A stretch of DNA of 32,000 nucleotides, taken from RGIG8597 sp045133795. GTDB taxonomy: Bacteria; Spirochaetota; GWE2-31-10. Position numbers and translations under genes: made by a program. Numbering within the stretch: position 1 is the stretch's first letter; the number at the start of each line of letters is the position of its first letter. Below, in pieces: positions 15,731 through 23,909 of the stretch. The notes below the pieces were generated by a model, which made no database searches, was not told where the DNA came from, and was given only the letters and a program-made list of their open reading frames with translations. The DNA lies in NCBI GenBank assembly GCA_045133795.1, contig JBGUUT010000036.1:1-32000 (forward strand), given 5' to 3'.

Positions 15731-16847
15731 TTAAATCACACCTTGCAGAAGAGTTTGAAATATTAATCAATACCCCGATAGAAAATAAAAATACCACAAG
15801 CGATGTTCCTCCGGCACTTACAAGCGGAAGCGGAATCCCTGTGGCCGGAAAAATCCCAGCCGTAACTCCGACATTTAAAACCGCCTGAACAAACATCAAA
15901 GATGAAATCCCTGCTGCCGTCAAATACGAAAAGCGAGATTTACAACGCTTTGCAATATTTATCCCCAACAATGCAATTACAAAATAAATTAAAATCATTA
16001 AAACACCTGTAATCACACCACTTTCTTCGACAATTACCGAAAAAATATAATCATTATATCCCTTAGGAAGTGCACTATATTTTTGAGTAGATTCTCCAAG
16101 TCCTCGTCCCCAGAAACCACCGAGAGAAAAACACTTCATAGACTGAATACTTTGCCAACCGCTTCCGAATGGATCAATCCAAGGATTAAACAACACTTCC
16201 ATACGTTTTATTCTGTACGGAGCCAAGAAAATCATACCGACAGCACCGCAAGCTCCCACAACTCCGAGCATAAGCAAAGTCACAAGTCGCACTCCGGAAA
16301 GAAAAAACAATATAAAACCTACAAAAAAAATTAACATCGTTGTTGAAAAATCATTTTCCAACAATACAAAAACACCGATTAAAATAAGCAAAACTAACGG
16401 CGGCAATACTCCTTTATAAAAATCACGAATATTATCTTTTTTATTATCTAAAACCGCAGCCAAATAAAATATTACAATCAGTTTTGCAAATTCCGACGGC
16501 TGAAATGTCAGCGGTCCTACTTTTATCCAACGTCTGGCTCCGTAAACATCAACTCCCAATCCCGGAATCAATGTAAGAAGTAAAAACGCAATAGTCAGAA
16601 AAACCAATAATTTTATATGACGTTTATAAAAGTTATGATTAATCAAAGCTCCTAAAACTAATGCAACTATCCCAATTCCCAAAAACGCCAATTGTTTAAT
16701 CACAATCATAAATGAACTATATTCTTGGTTTGCAGATTGTGATTGTGTGGCTGTATTCAAAAATCCAAGCCCCAAGCCGCTCAATATCACGACCAAAACC
16801 AACAAAAGAATATTTATTTTAGAATTAGACAGTTTTCTTTCTTTCAT
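15720..16847 (-). CDS. ftsW: SEDS-family septal peptidoglycan polymerase FtsW
   Basis: This 375-aa polytopic membrane protein has about nine or ten spans. SEDS hallmarks include GARRWIKVGPLTFQPSEFAK (residues about 103-122), ALPKGYNDYIFSVIVEESG and the C-terminal GIPLPLVSAGGTS. FtsW polymerises glycan strands from lipid II at the septum together with a class B penicillin-binding protein (FtsI). That partner gene is not in this cluster. The gene starts eight bases after the mraY stop, without a strong ribosome site, so coupling to mraY is likely. RodA is the alternative, but the position in the division cluster favours FtsW. Confidence 0.93.
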   Translation of the reverse strand: MKERKLSNSKINILLLVLVVILSGLGLGFLNTATQSQSANQEYSSFMIVIKQLAFLGIGIVALVLGALINHNFYKRHIKLLVFLTIAFLLLTLIPGLGVDVYGARRWIKVGPLTFQPSEFAKLIVIFYLAAVLDNKKDNIRDFYKGVLPPLVLLILIGVFVLLENDFSTTMLIFFVGFILFFLSGVRLVTLLMLGVVGACGAVGMIFLAPYRIKRMEVLFNPWIDPFGSGWQSIQSMKCFSLGGFWGRGLGESTQKYSALPKGYNDYIFSVIVEESGVITGVLMILIYFVIALLGINIAKRCKSRFSYLTAAGISSLMFVQAVLNVGVTAGIFPATGIPLPLVSAGGTSLVVFLFSIGVLINISNSSARCDLNEG

Positions 16848-16854
16848 ATCTTAA

Positions 16855-17937
16855 TTACCGTATTTTTAAAGTTGCTAATGCCGCTACCGCTAAAAGTGCA
16901 CCTACAATCCAAAAACGAGAAATTACCTTTGTTTCCTTCCAACCTTTCTGTTCAAAATGATGATGTAACGGAGCCATCAAGAAAAATCTTTTTCCCCCGG
17001 TTTTTCTGAAATAAGCGACCTGAATCATAACAGATACTGTTTCAGCTACAAAAACACCGCCGACTATTGCCAACAACAATTCTTGTTTAGTCATCATCGC
17101 AATAGTACCGATAATACCGCCGAATGACAATGAACCTGTATCACCCATAAAAATTTCTGCAGGATGAGTATTAAACCATAAGAATCCGCAAAGACCGCCC
17201 AAAATAGACAAACAATACACTAAGATTTCACCTGAAACGGGCAAATAATCTAAGAATAAATAATTTGCCATTTCTTTGTGACCTTGAATATAACTAATCA
17301 ATCCGTAAGTAAGAAATACCGGAATAAGCAAACCGCCGGCAAGTCCATCCAAACCGTCAGTCAGATTTACCGCATTTGAAGAACCGACAATTAAAAATAC
17401 TCCGAATAAAATATAAAACCATGAGATATTAATTTTTAAACCTTTAATAAAAGGAATTGAAATATAACTTGATTCACGCCCCATTATAAGAAATATTGAT
17501 AATGAAATTATGAATGCTGCAAAAATTTGACTTATTAATTTAAACTTTGCATGAAGTCCGTCTGATGAATGACGTGACAATTTTAAATAGTCATCCAAAA
17601 CCCCGATTATTCCGAAAGAAATCGTACAAAACAATAATAACAAGATATAAAGATTATCTAAGCGACCGCAAATCAACATTGTTATTACGGTAACAACTAT
17701 TACGACAAGTCCGCCCATTGTAGGAGTTCCGACTTTTGTCAAATGAGACTTAGGACCTTCGGTTCTGATTATTTGAGCAGCCTTAATGGCTTTCATTTTC
17801 CTGATAAACGGCGGAAATAAAATAAGACACAATAAAAAAGAAAGAACAAATGCTATTGCTCCTCTGAAAGTAATATACCCAAACACATTAAAAAATGTGA
17901 TTTTTTGAGCTAAAGGATAAATAATATGATAAAGCAT
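16855..17937 (-). CDS. mraY: Phospho-MurNAc-pentapeptide transferase MraY
   Basis: This 360-aa inner-membrane enzyme makes lipid I from UDP-MurNAc-pentapeptide and undecaprenyl phosphate. Family motifs are intact: GPKSHLTKVGTPTMGGLV, the catalytic DDYLKLSRHSSDGL, NAVNLTDGLDGLAGG, MGDTGSLSFGG and PLHHHFEQKGW. About ten spans are predicted from the hydrophobic pattern. The ATG has GGGAGGG directly upstream. Upstream there is no murF or ftsI but 274 nt of non-coding sequence, so mraY may need its own promoter or depends on read-through from ftsL. Confidence 0.96.
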   Translation of the reverse strand: MLYHIIYPLAQKITFFNVFGYITFRGAIAFVLSFLLCLILFPPFIRKMKAIKAAQIIRTEGPKSHLTKVGTPTMGGLVVIVVTVITMLICGRLDNLYILLLLFCTISFGIIGVLDDYLKLSRHSSDGLHAKFKLISQIFAAFIISLSIFLIMGRESSYISIPFIKGLKINISWFYILFGVFLIVGSSNAVNLTDGLDGLAGGLLIPVFLTYGLISYIQGHKEMANYLFLDYLPVSGEILVYCLSILGGLCGFLWFNTHPAEIFMGDTGSLSFGGIIGTIAMMTKQELLLAIVGGVFVAETVSVMIQVAYFRKTGGKRFFLMAPLHHHFEQKGWKETKVISRFWIVGALLAVAALATLKIR

Positions 17938-18046
17938 TGCCCTCCCCCTATCTTAATCATATCACCAAAAATATTTGGCAGAAAAGACTGTAATCACAAT
18001 CCCGCAATCGCAACTACAGTAATTAAATTGTTATATACATTTCAAT

Positions 18047-18109
18047 AAAATGAATTCTAACGTTTTTTTGAAAACGTGTTCTTAAAGTCTAACACATTGA
18101 ATTCATTTT
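18047..18109. repeat. Long inverted repeat in the ftsL-mraY gap
   Basis: Perfect 11-bp arms AAAATGAATTC (18047-18057) and GAATTCATTTT (18099-18109) enclose two smaller stems: ACGTTTT with AAAACGT (18060-18077) and GTGTT with AACAC (18076-18095). The whole could fold as a branched RNA on either strand. It has no clear T-run at the outer stem. It may be a leader of mraY or the trace of an inserted element. Confidence 0.55.
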
Positions 18110-18135
18110 TGCCATAAAATTTTATATTTTATATT

Positions 18136-18213
18136 AAAAAAAATCTATTCATCGACAAGCCGGATTCTATTAATTTATAGGCATTTCCAAAGCCTGATTT
18201 TGTCCATCTAGCT
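18136..18213 (-). ncRNA. Sequence resembling the 3' end of RNase P RNA (partial)
   Basis: On the minus strand, directly after the ftsL stop, the sequence reads CTAGATGGAC and then, 34 bases on, AATAGAATCCGGCTTGTCGA, ending in a run of eight T. These blocks match the conserved 3' part of bacterial rnpB (AGATGRATGA... then ACAGAAyCCGGCTTAT). The 5' three quarters of rnpB cannot be present because ftsL and rsmH occupy the space, and no partner for the terminal helix was seen. It is therefore best read as a 3' fragment of an rnpB gene that lies elsewhere. That could be a recombination scar or an attachment-site duplication. Chance resemblance is less likely but not excluded. Confidence 0.55.
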
Positions 18214-18499
18214 AATTAATTTTATCTTTATCTATTTCTATATTTACCAAATCCTTTACTTTAACACTCTTCATTTCATTTTCAGCAGCATAATCCAATA
18301 CATCCAAAGGATTAGTCAATGCAGAAGACTCTATTTTCACTCGTTTAATTTCTATACGCATTTCATCGATTTTTTGATAAATCTCCGTTACTTCACGTTC
18401 CTGAGCTTTTACTTTTATACTCACAAAAGTCGTAAAAATAAATAACGCAGCAATTATACAGGCAGCAAAAACAATCATGAAGCCGTAACTTTTTTTCAT
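18212..18499 (-). CDS. ftsL: FtsL-like cell division protein
   Basis: This 95-aa bitopic protein has one span (residues 7-27, FMIVFAACIIAALFIFTTFV), then a short coiled coil (EREVTEIYQKIDEMRIEIKR) and a tail TNPLDVLDYAAENEM that fits the usual FtsL/LtD-like ending. Size, topology and position directly after rsmH identify it as FtsL, which pairs with FtsB/FtsQ. It overlaps rsmH by four bases (ATGA). The expected next gene, ftsI, is missing. Instead the RNase P-like segment begins at the stop codon. Confidence 0.8.
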   Translation of the reverse strand: MKKSYGFMIVFAACIIAALFIFTTFVSIKVKAQEREVTEIYQKIDEMRIEIKRVKIESSALTNPLDVLDYAAENEMKSVKVKDLVNIEIDKDKIN

Positions 18500-19413
18500 A
18501 ACTTCTCCACTATTCGTAATCTGGCAGATCTTGACGGCGGATTATCTCTTAATTCTTCTTCATCTGCCGTAAAAGATTTTCCGATAATTTCTACTTCTTT
18601 TATTTTTCCGCAAACACATTGAGGAATTCTCGGCGGACAAACACACTCTAAACTCATCTCTTTAAAAAGATTTTTGACAATTTTATCTTCCAACGAATGA
18701 AAAGTGATAACTCCGAGTCGTCCGCCTTTTTTCAAAACCGACAAAACCGCACGAATCCCCGGCTCAATACAATCAAGCTCATGATTTACCGCGATTCTAA
18801 ATGCTTGAAACGCTTTTGTCGCAGGATGAATTTTACCGCCGCGGAACTTTGCCGGAATAGCACTTTCTATAATATCTGCTAATTGAGTAGATAAGGTAAT
18901 CGGAGTTTTTTCTCGACTTGCTACAATCTTTTTTGCAATCATCGGAGCAAAACGCTCTTGAGCATATTTATATAATATCTCACGCAACTCTTCTTCCGGT
19001 AAATTATTTACCAAATCGGCTACCGATTCGCCGGCATTATCAAGACGCATATCAAGAGGTTCTTCTCTTGAGAAACTGAAACCACGACCGGATACTTTAT
19101 AATGAAAAACAGAAATCCCCAAATCTATCAACGCACTGTCAAAAGATAAACCATGGTCTTTTAACGCTAAAGCTTCGGCAAAGTTCATTTGAAAACTTCT
19201 AAATCTGTCACCGAAAGGCTGCATTCTGTTTTTGGCAACTTCCATTATTTTGCAATCTCTGTCCAAACCGCAAACTTGTATTTGCGGATAAGTTTTTAAA
19301 ACTGCTTCTGTATGACCGCCCTCACCCAAAGTACAATCAAGAAACATTTTGTCATTATCTGATACTACATTTTCTAAAACCTGTTTTAACATTACCGGCG
19401 TATGGACATACAT
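18496..19413 (-). CDS. rsmH: 16S rRNA m4C1402 methyltransferase RsmH (MraW)
   Basis: This 305-aa SAM-dependent enzyme N4-methylates C1402 in the ribosomal P site. Motifs include HTPVMLKQVL at the start, LDCTLGEGGHTEAVL (SAM loop, residues 25-39), GLDRD, DLGISVFHYKVSGRGFSF and the late GRLGVITFHSLEDKIVKNLF. It leads the division cluster, with GGAGG before ATG 19413 and a promoter at 19432-19460. The usual upstream gene mraZ is absent: the region upstream is a 140-bp divergent promoter region. Confidence 0.96.
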   Translation of the reverse strand: MYVHTPVMLKQVLENVVSDNDKMFLDCTLGEGGHTEAVLKTYPQIQVCGLDRDCKIMEVAKNRMQPFGDRFRSFQMNFAEALALKDHGLSFDSALIDLGISVFHYKVSGRGFSFSREEPLDMRLDNAGESVADLVNNLPEEELREILYKYAQERFAPMIAKKIVASREKTPITLSTQLADIIESAIPAKFRGGKIHPATKAFQAFRIAVNHELDCIEPGIRAVLSVLKKGGRLGVITFHSLEDKIVKNLFKEMSLECVCPPRIPQCVCGKIKEVEIIGKSFTADEEELRDNPPSRSARLRIVEKL

Positions 19414-19431
19414 GATTATTCCTCCGTCGCC

Positions 19432-19460
19432 AATATTTGATTTTTTTTATTTTCTGTCAA
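19432..19460 (-). promoter_or_regulatory. Promoter of the division cluster
   Basis: On the minus strand there is TTGACA (19460-19455), 17 nt, then AATATT (19437-19432). The start codon of rsmH follows within about 20 nt, giving a very short leader that just contains the GGAGG site. Confidence 0.55.
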
Positions 19461-19486
19461 ATATTTTCTGCTATTAGTATTTCCTT

Positions 19487-19515
19487 TTGACGTAACCGAT
19501 TTTTTATTGTATTAG
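19487..19515 (+). promoter_or_regulatory. Promoter of the prenyltransferase operon
   Basis: TTGACG (19487-19492), a 17-nt spacer and TATTAG (19510-19515) lie about 40 nt before ATG 19554 on the plus strand, divergent from the rsmH promoter. Confidence 0.5.
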
Positions 19516-19553
19516 CACTCCATCGTTATGGTAATTTTTTCATGGGATAAAAA

Positions 19554-20432
19554 ATGCAAAACATACTTACTATTTTTTTTAAACTTATCAGAATAAAGCA
19601 ATGGCTTAAAAATGTTTTTATATTTGCACCGTTAATATTCTCACATCATTTACTCGACATGGGAGACTTCATAAAAACGGTAATGATTTTTTTTGCATTT
19701 TCATTAGTTTCGGTTTTGGTTTACATAATAAATGACATTCACGATTGCAAACAAGACGCCATGCATCCCAAGAAAAAATCACGACCGATAGCTGCCGGAA
19801 CAATAAGCAAAACATCGGCATTGATTATAGGAATATTTTCATTTTTTATAGGAATCACGATTGCATATTTTACAAAACAAACAATGACGATTGTGACACT
19901 TTTAATCTATTTCATAATCAATTTGTTTTATACTTTTTTCTTAAAGCACGTCGTAATACTCGATGTTTTTATAATCGCAATCGGTTTTTGTATCCGAGTA
20001 ATAATCGGAGCTATCGCAATCGCAGTACAACCGAGCCAATGGATAATTTCTACCACATTTGCAATCAGCCTTGTTTTGGGATTCGGGAAACGTCGTCACG
20101 AATTGCTTTCATTAAAACAAGAAGCTGTAGAACACAGAGAAATACTCGGAGAATATACATCACGTTTACTTGATACAATGATTTGTATAAGTGCCTCCAT
20201 TACGGCAATCAGTTATATGTTTTATACAATGGAATCCGGACTTTCAAAATTATTTTATACATTTCCGTTAGTTTTATATGCATTGTTTCGCTATTTATAC
20301 ATTGTTTATGACAAAAATAAAGGCGGAAAACCGGAAGAAGATTTAATAAATGACAAAGGGATTATCTTCACGGTAATTTTGTGGGGATTAATGATAATCG
20401 GAATTTTATACTATCCTGCAGGCGGTTGCTGA
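19554..20432 (+). CDS. UbiA-family decaprenyl-phosphate phosphoribosyltransferase-like enzyme
   Basis: This 292-aa membrane protein has about eight or nine spans. The first acidic motif is N60-D61-x2-D64-x3-D68 (YIINDIHDCKQDAMHP), followed by KKKSRPIAAG. The segment LGFGKRRHEL with VEHREIL in the second loop is characteristic of the group that transfers phosphoribose from PRPP to polyprenyl phosphate (mycobacterial Rv3806c type), rather than of quinone UbiA enzymes. The product would be polyprenyl-phosphoryl-5-phosphoribose, a lipid-linked pentose donor for envelope glycans. The next gene, a polyprenyl-phosphate sugar transferase, is coupled by TGATG, which supports an envelope role. No epimerase (DprE1/DprE2) lies nearby. 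Substrate and chain length are inferred. Confidence 0.75.
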   Translation: MQNILTIFFKLIRIKQWLKNVFIFAPLIFSHHLLDMGDFIKTVMIFFAFSLVSVLVYIINDIHDCKQDAMHPKKKSRPIAAGTISKTSALIIGIFSFFIGITIAYFTKQTMTIVTLLIYFIINLFYTFFLKHVVILDVFIIAIGFCIRVIIGAIAIAVQPSQWIISTTFAISLVLGFGKRRHELLSLKQEAVEHREILGEYTSRLLDTMICISASITAISYMFYTMESGLSKLFYTFPLVLYALFRYLYIVYDKNKGGKPEEDLINDKGIIFTVILWGLMIIGILYYPAGGC

Positions 20433-21760
20433 TGTTTAATTTTAAACGCTATTATTTTTATATTTCAGACTTTATTTTCGCAATAGTAACATTTATTGCA
20501 ATATTTAAATTACGTTATTCTTCCGTATTCTTTCCGTCAATCGGTTCGCGGGAATTAACAAAAATAAACCTGTTAATGTTTTGCGGTTATGCGTGTACTA
20601 TTTTAATATTCAACACGGCAATGAAACTTTACGAACTTAACAATTTATCACGAGCTAAAGAATCAATCGTAAATGCGTATCTATCCGTAATTGCCTGTGC
20701 ATTTACATGGACATTTATATTTTATATTTCAAAATACGACTTTGCTCGATTTGTGTTTTTTTCAAGCCTAATAATTATACCTATTATACAGATAATTTCT
20801 CATAAAATTATTTTTAAAATTATGGTTCATCAAAATCTTCAAACTAAAATCTATTATTTAGGTTCCGAAAAAAATTGGAACCTTACAAACGAACTATTAA
20901 ATAAATACAGTGATATTTTACCGTCAAAAATGGTGAAAATAGACAGCATAAAAGAAATCAGCATAAATCCGAAAAAAGAGAATCATTTAATAGTAATAGA
21001 CCCGTGTACTCCGCAAAAGAAAGAAGAATTGGCTTTGATTTATGAATACGAATTAAACGGTTATAAGCTTTGCAATGCAGCCGCTTTGTTTGAATACATA
21101 GACCAAAGTTTGCCGTCAGAGCTTATTTATGAAAACGAAATGGAACTTTTTTCATCATATCGTATTCAAACCTCTTACAATAGGATTTTAAAGCGTATCG
21201 GTGATATTTTTATTTCTTTGTTTTTATTGATAATTCTGTCGCCTTTGATTTTATTGACAATGTTACTCATAAAGTTAACATCTAAAGGTCCGATTTTTTA
21301 TCATCAAAAAAGAATCGGATTGTACAACAAAGAATTTGTAATGCACAAATTCAGAACTATGAAAACCGACGCAGAAAAAGGCAAAGCAATGCTTACGGTA
21401 AAAGGTGACTCCAGAATTACGGCAATCGGGAAAATCATTCGCCCTATTCGTATTGATGAATTACCGCAATTAATTAACATTTTAAAGGGCGAAATGTCGT
21501 TTGTAGGACCGCGTCCGGAACGTCGTGAACTTATGGATAAAATCACGGAACAACATCCGTTATTTTATAAAAGACTTCTTGTAAAACCCGGACTTACCGG
21601 CTGGGCTCAAGTAAAGTTTCAATATGCTAATTCTATCGAAGAAATGAATAAAAAGCTTTCGTACGATTTATATTATATAAAATCAATTTCTCTGTTGTTT
21701 GATTTAAAGATTTTGCTTTATACAATAGAAACCGTAATTTTTAAACGCGGAGCCCTCTAA
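20432..21760 (+). CDS. Polyprenyl glycosylphosphotransferase (bacterial sugar transferase)
   Basis: This 442-aa protein has four N-terminal spans (to about residue 130), a soluble middle domain and a C-terminal catalytic domain opening with the reentrant helix IFISLFLLIILSPLILLTML. The catalytic block has KFRTMKTDAE (306-315) and RIDELPQLINILKGEMSFVG (340-359), followed by PRPE. Such enzymes move a sugar-1-phosphate from a UDP-sugar onto undecaprenyl phosphate, starting capsule, exopolysaccharide or glycan synthesis. The sugar cannot be read from sequence. I chose ATG 20432, which overlaps the preceding stop as TGATG, over an in-frame upstream ATG at 20381 that would lie inside the prenyltransferase gene. 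Confidence 0.9.
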   Translation: MFNFKRYYFYISDFIFAIVTFIAIFKLRYSSVFFPSIGSRELTKINLLMFCGYACTILIFNTAMKLYELNNLSRAKESIVNAYLSVIACAFTWTFIFYISKYDFARFVFFSSLIIIPIIQIISHKIIFKIMVHQNLQTKIYYLGSEKNWNLTNELLNKYSDILPSKMVKIDSIKEISINPKKENHLIVIDPCTPQKKEELALIYEYELNGYKLCNAAALFEYIDQSLPSELIYENEMELFSSYRIQTSYNRILKRIGDIFISLFLLIILSPLILLTMLLIKLTSKGPIFYHQKRIGLYNKEFVMHKFRTMKTDAEKGKAMLTVKGDSRITAIGKIIRPIRIDELPQLINILKGEMSFVGPRPERRELMDKITEQHPLFYKRLLVKPGLTGWAQVKFQYANSIEEMNKKLSYDLYYIKSISLLFDLKILLYTIETVIFKRGAL

Positions 21761-21775
21761 TTTAAGGATTTTAAC

Positions 21776-22636
21776 ATGATTGATTTACATACACATACTA
21801 CAGCTTCGGACGGAGTTCTTACTCCTACACAATTAATAGAACAAGCTGCAGCAAACAACATCACAACTGTAGCGATAACAGACCACGACACGGTAAACGG
21901 CATTGCAGAAGGATTTGAAGCTGCTGCAAAATTCGGCATTACTTTGATTCCCGGAATAGAAATCAGTACAAAAGCAGAATCTTTTGCAGATGAAATACAT
22001 TTAGTAGGACTTTTTATCAATCCGCAAAATCCGGAATTACAGCAAAAAATTGAGCTTTTGCATAATTACCGAGAAACCAGAAATAAGAAAATTATTGAGA
22101 AACTCAAAAGTATCGGAATTGAAATCCCGGAAGAACTTTTGTTCAATATGAGCAGCCGTCAAAAAACGATAGCAACTTTAGGTAAACCGGATTTTGCAAA
22201 AGCATTGTATAAAATCGGTGCAGTAAAACATGAAGCCGAAGCTTTCGGAAAATTCCTGAATGATAAAAACGGACTTGCAGGAGTTCCGAAAGAACGCATT
22301 AGTTTAGAAGAAGCAATTTCGTTGATTCATAAAGCTGACGGTTTGGCAATTTTAGCTCATCCTTTTCACATAACTAAAAATTACACCGAACTTTACGCCC
22401 TTGTCGAAAAATACGCACAACTCGGACTTGACGGCATGGAAGTTTATTACAATAACTACAACCGCAAACAGATAAAAAATCTGAAGAAATTAGCGGAACA
22501 TTTCGGATTACTAAAATCCGGCGGTTCAGATTTCCATTTTGCCGGAGGATATCGTCAAGCCCGTCTCGGTTTTTTCGGTGAAAAGAAAAACATTCCGGAT
22601 GACCTTGTTAAGGATATGATAAGACGTAAAAAATAA
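21776..22636 (+). CDS. PHP-domain phosphoesterase
   Basis: This 286-aa protein of the polymerase-and-histidinol-phosphatase fold has its metal ligands in order: D3-L-H5-T-H7, ITDHDTV (D36-H37-D38), IPGIEIS, LAHPFH and SGGSDFHF. It resembles the YciV/RNase AM-like group, which acts on 3',5'-nucleoside bisphosphates or RNA 5' ends, with an insertion (residues about 95-165) between the metal sites. The true substrate is open. It lies 15 nt after the sugar transferase on the same strand, so it is probably co-transcribed, although a functional link is not obvious. Confidence 0.85.
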   Translation: MIDLHTHTTASDGVLTPTQLIEQAAANNITTVAITDHDTVNGIAEGFEAAAKFGITLIPGIEISTKAESFADEIHLVGLFINPQNPELQQKIELLHNYRETRNKKIIEKLKSIGIEIPEELLFNMSSRQKTIATLGKPDFAKALYKIGAVKHEAEAFGKFLNDKNGLAGVPKERISLEEAISLIHKADGLAILAHPFHITKNYTELYALVEKYAQLGLDGMEVYYNNYNRKQIKNLKKLAEHFGLLKSGGSDFHFAGGYRQARLGFFGEKKNIPDDLVKDMIRRKK

Positions 22637-22691
22637 AATCATAAATATTCTTGTCCGTAAAAACAGCTAAATCCGGAAGTTCGGTACATTA

Positions 22692-22838
22692 TCAATTTGT
22701 TTTATGATTACTTTTGTTATACGTAGCAATAATTGAATTGAAACATCGAAGAAGATAAACATAAGCAAAATAAGCATCATTAAGGTGTTTTACAAGTTTC
22801 CCGAAATTTGGGTTTATAAATTCATTTGCTTTGCTCAT
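22692..22838 (-). CDS. Possible 48-aa protein or gene remnant
   Basis: In the 259-nt gap between the PHP gene and the transporter, the minus strand holds an ATG-started frame of 48 codons. It contains ANEFINPNFGKLVKHLN and YFAYVYLLRCFNSIIATY, a believable amphipathic helix pair. It has no ribosome binding site. The stretch just upstream, past the transporter stop, reads NDLGLSVAIENKLQNPTIQ in another frame, as if coding sequence had decayed here. I do not recognise the family. It is more likely a remnant than a working gene. Nothing else is visible in the gap. Confidence 0.3.
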   Translation of the reverse strand: MSKANEFINPNFGKLVKHLNDAYFAYVYLLRCFNSIIATYNKSNHKTN

Positions 22839-22895
22839 TATTGTATCGTAGGATTTTGAAGCTTATTTTCAATAGCTACTGAAAGTCCCAAATCA

Positions 22896-23780
22896 TTAAT
22901 GTACAGATTTTCCTTCTTTCCCTCGCACACTCAACAATAAAACCGAACCTAAAATCGCCGCAATTCCAATTAACTTGATTATAGATAAATCTTCTTTCCA
23001 AACGATAAAACCGATTATTGTTGCAACTAAAGGCTCAACGGTTACTAAAATTGCGGCTTTCCCGGTTTCTAAACCACTAAGTCCTATAGTATAAAAAATG
23101 TATGGTAAAACCGTACACAAAAGAGCAATACCGCAAGAAAGAAAAATTGATTTTGTATCAATTAAGTTTGGGATTTCTAAAATCGAACAAAATGGAATTA
23201 TGCTGATTGCTGAAAATAAAAATGTATAAAAAGTTACCGTAAAAGAATCATATTTTTTTAATGCCGGTCGGCTAAAAATTGAATACAACGCATAACCGAA
23301 ACCGGCACACAACCCGATTGAAAATCCTTTTACACTTAATCCGGAAGTTGTACCTACAGTGCTGACTAAAATACAACCTAAAAAAGTTAAACATAAAGCA
23401 ATAATTTTTATTAAAGTAATTTTTTCTTTGAAAAATAAAACTGACATTATCAAAACAAAAATAGGCGATGTGTACAATAAAACTACGGCAACCGAAGCAC
23501 CACTTTCTAAAATCGTATAAAAATAACACAAGGAAAAAAACGTTAAACTTATTACGCCCGTTCCCATAAAAAACCAAATATCTTTTAACTTAATTTTCAG
23601 CAAGGATTTATCTTTGATAAATAAAAAAACAGCCATAAATACAGAAGAAATAAATCCGCGAAGAAACATAACTTGTAAAGCTGAAAATCCGGCAGAATAA
23701 AGCCCTTTTAAGAAAATGCTGATAATTCCCCAAAAAACGCCGGCCAAAATTGCAAATGCAAAATAAACTGAAGTTTTCAT
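22896..23780 (-). CDS. EamA/DMT-family transporter
   Basis: This 294-aa protein has ten hydrophobic helices arranged as two five-helix EamA repeats. The first repeat begins FAFAILAGVFWGIISIFLKG and the second begins near GFSIGLCAGFGYALYSIFSR. The conserved ends are present, including the repeat-end motif FFKEKITLIKIIALCLTFLG and WKEDLSIIKLIGIAAILGS. Such proteins export or import small metabolites across the inner membrane, but the substrate cannot be deduced. It stands alone on its strand, downstream of a RAYT-type palindrome. Confidence 0.88.
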   Translation of the reverse strand: MKTSVYFAFAILAGVFWGIISIFLKGLYSAGFSALQVMFLRGFISSVFMAVFLFIKDKSLLKIKLKDIWFFMGTGVISLTFFSLCYFYTILESGASVAVVLLYTSPIFVLIMSVLFFKEKITLIKIIALCLTFLGCILVSTVGTTSGLSVKGFSIGLCAGFGYALYSIFSRPALKKYDSFTVTFYTFLFSAISIIPFCSILEIPNLIDTKSIFLSCGIALLCTVLPYIFYTIGLSGLETGKAAILVTVEPLVATIIGFIVWKEDLSIIKLIGIAAILGSVLLLSVRGKEGKSVH

Positions 23781-23846
23781 AAATCAGAATATAATATTCT
23801 TTTTTAAGAAAAGCAAAAAAAGGGAAGTTTTCGAAACTAAACTATG

Positions 23847-23889
23847 AGGGACAGACCTTTATACCAAAACAGCATAGAGGTCTGTCCCT
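23847..23889. repeat. REP-like palindrome C
   Basis: Perfect 12-bp arms AGGGACAGACCT (23847-23858) and AGGTCTGTCCCT (23878-23889) enclose a 19-nt loop. The arms differ from palindrome B near the transposase mainly by T to A at one site (GGGTCAGACC against GGGACAGACC), with the complementary change in the other arm. It lies between two minus-strand genes, 22 kb from the transposase, so it is a candidate mobilised copy. It may also terminate the gene at 23910. Confidence 0.8.
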
Positions 23890-23909
23890 ATAAACAAATT
23901 GCTGAATAT

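Noticed and set aside
18150..18600. A complete rnpB gene on the minus strand.
   Set aside because: The 5' part would have to overlap all of ftsL and the end of rsmH, both of which are clearly coding. Only the 3' end motifs are seen.
20381..20431. Earlier in-frame ATG for the sugar transferase, inside the prenyltransferase gene.
   Set aside because: It would add 17 residues that are not family-like, while ATG 20432 overlaps the preceding stop as TGATG and begins the first membrane helix region.
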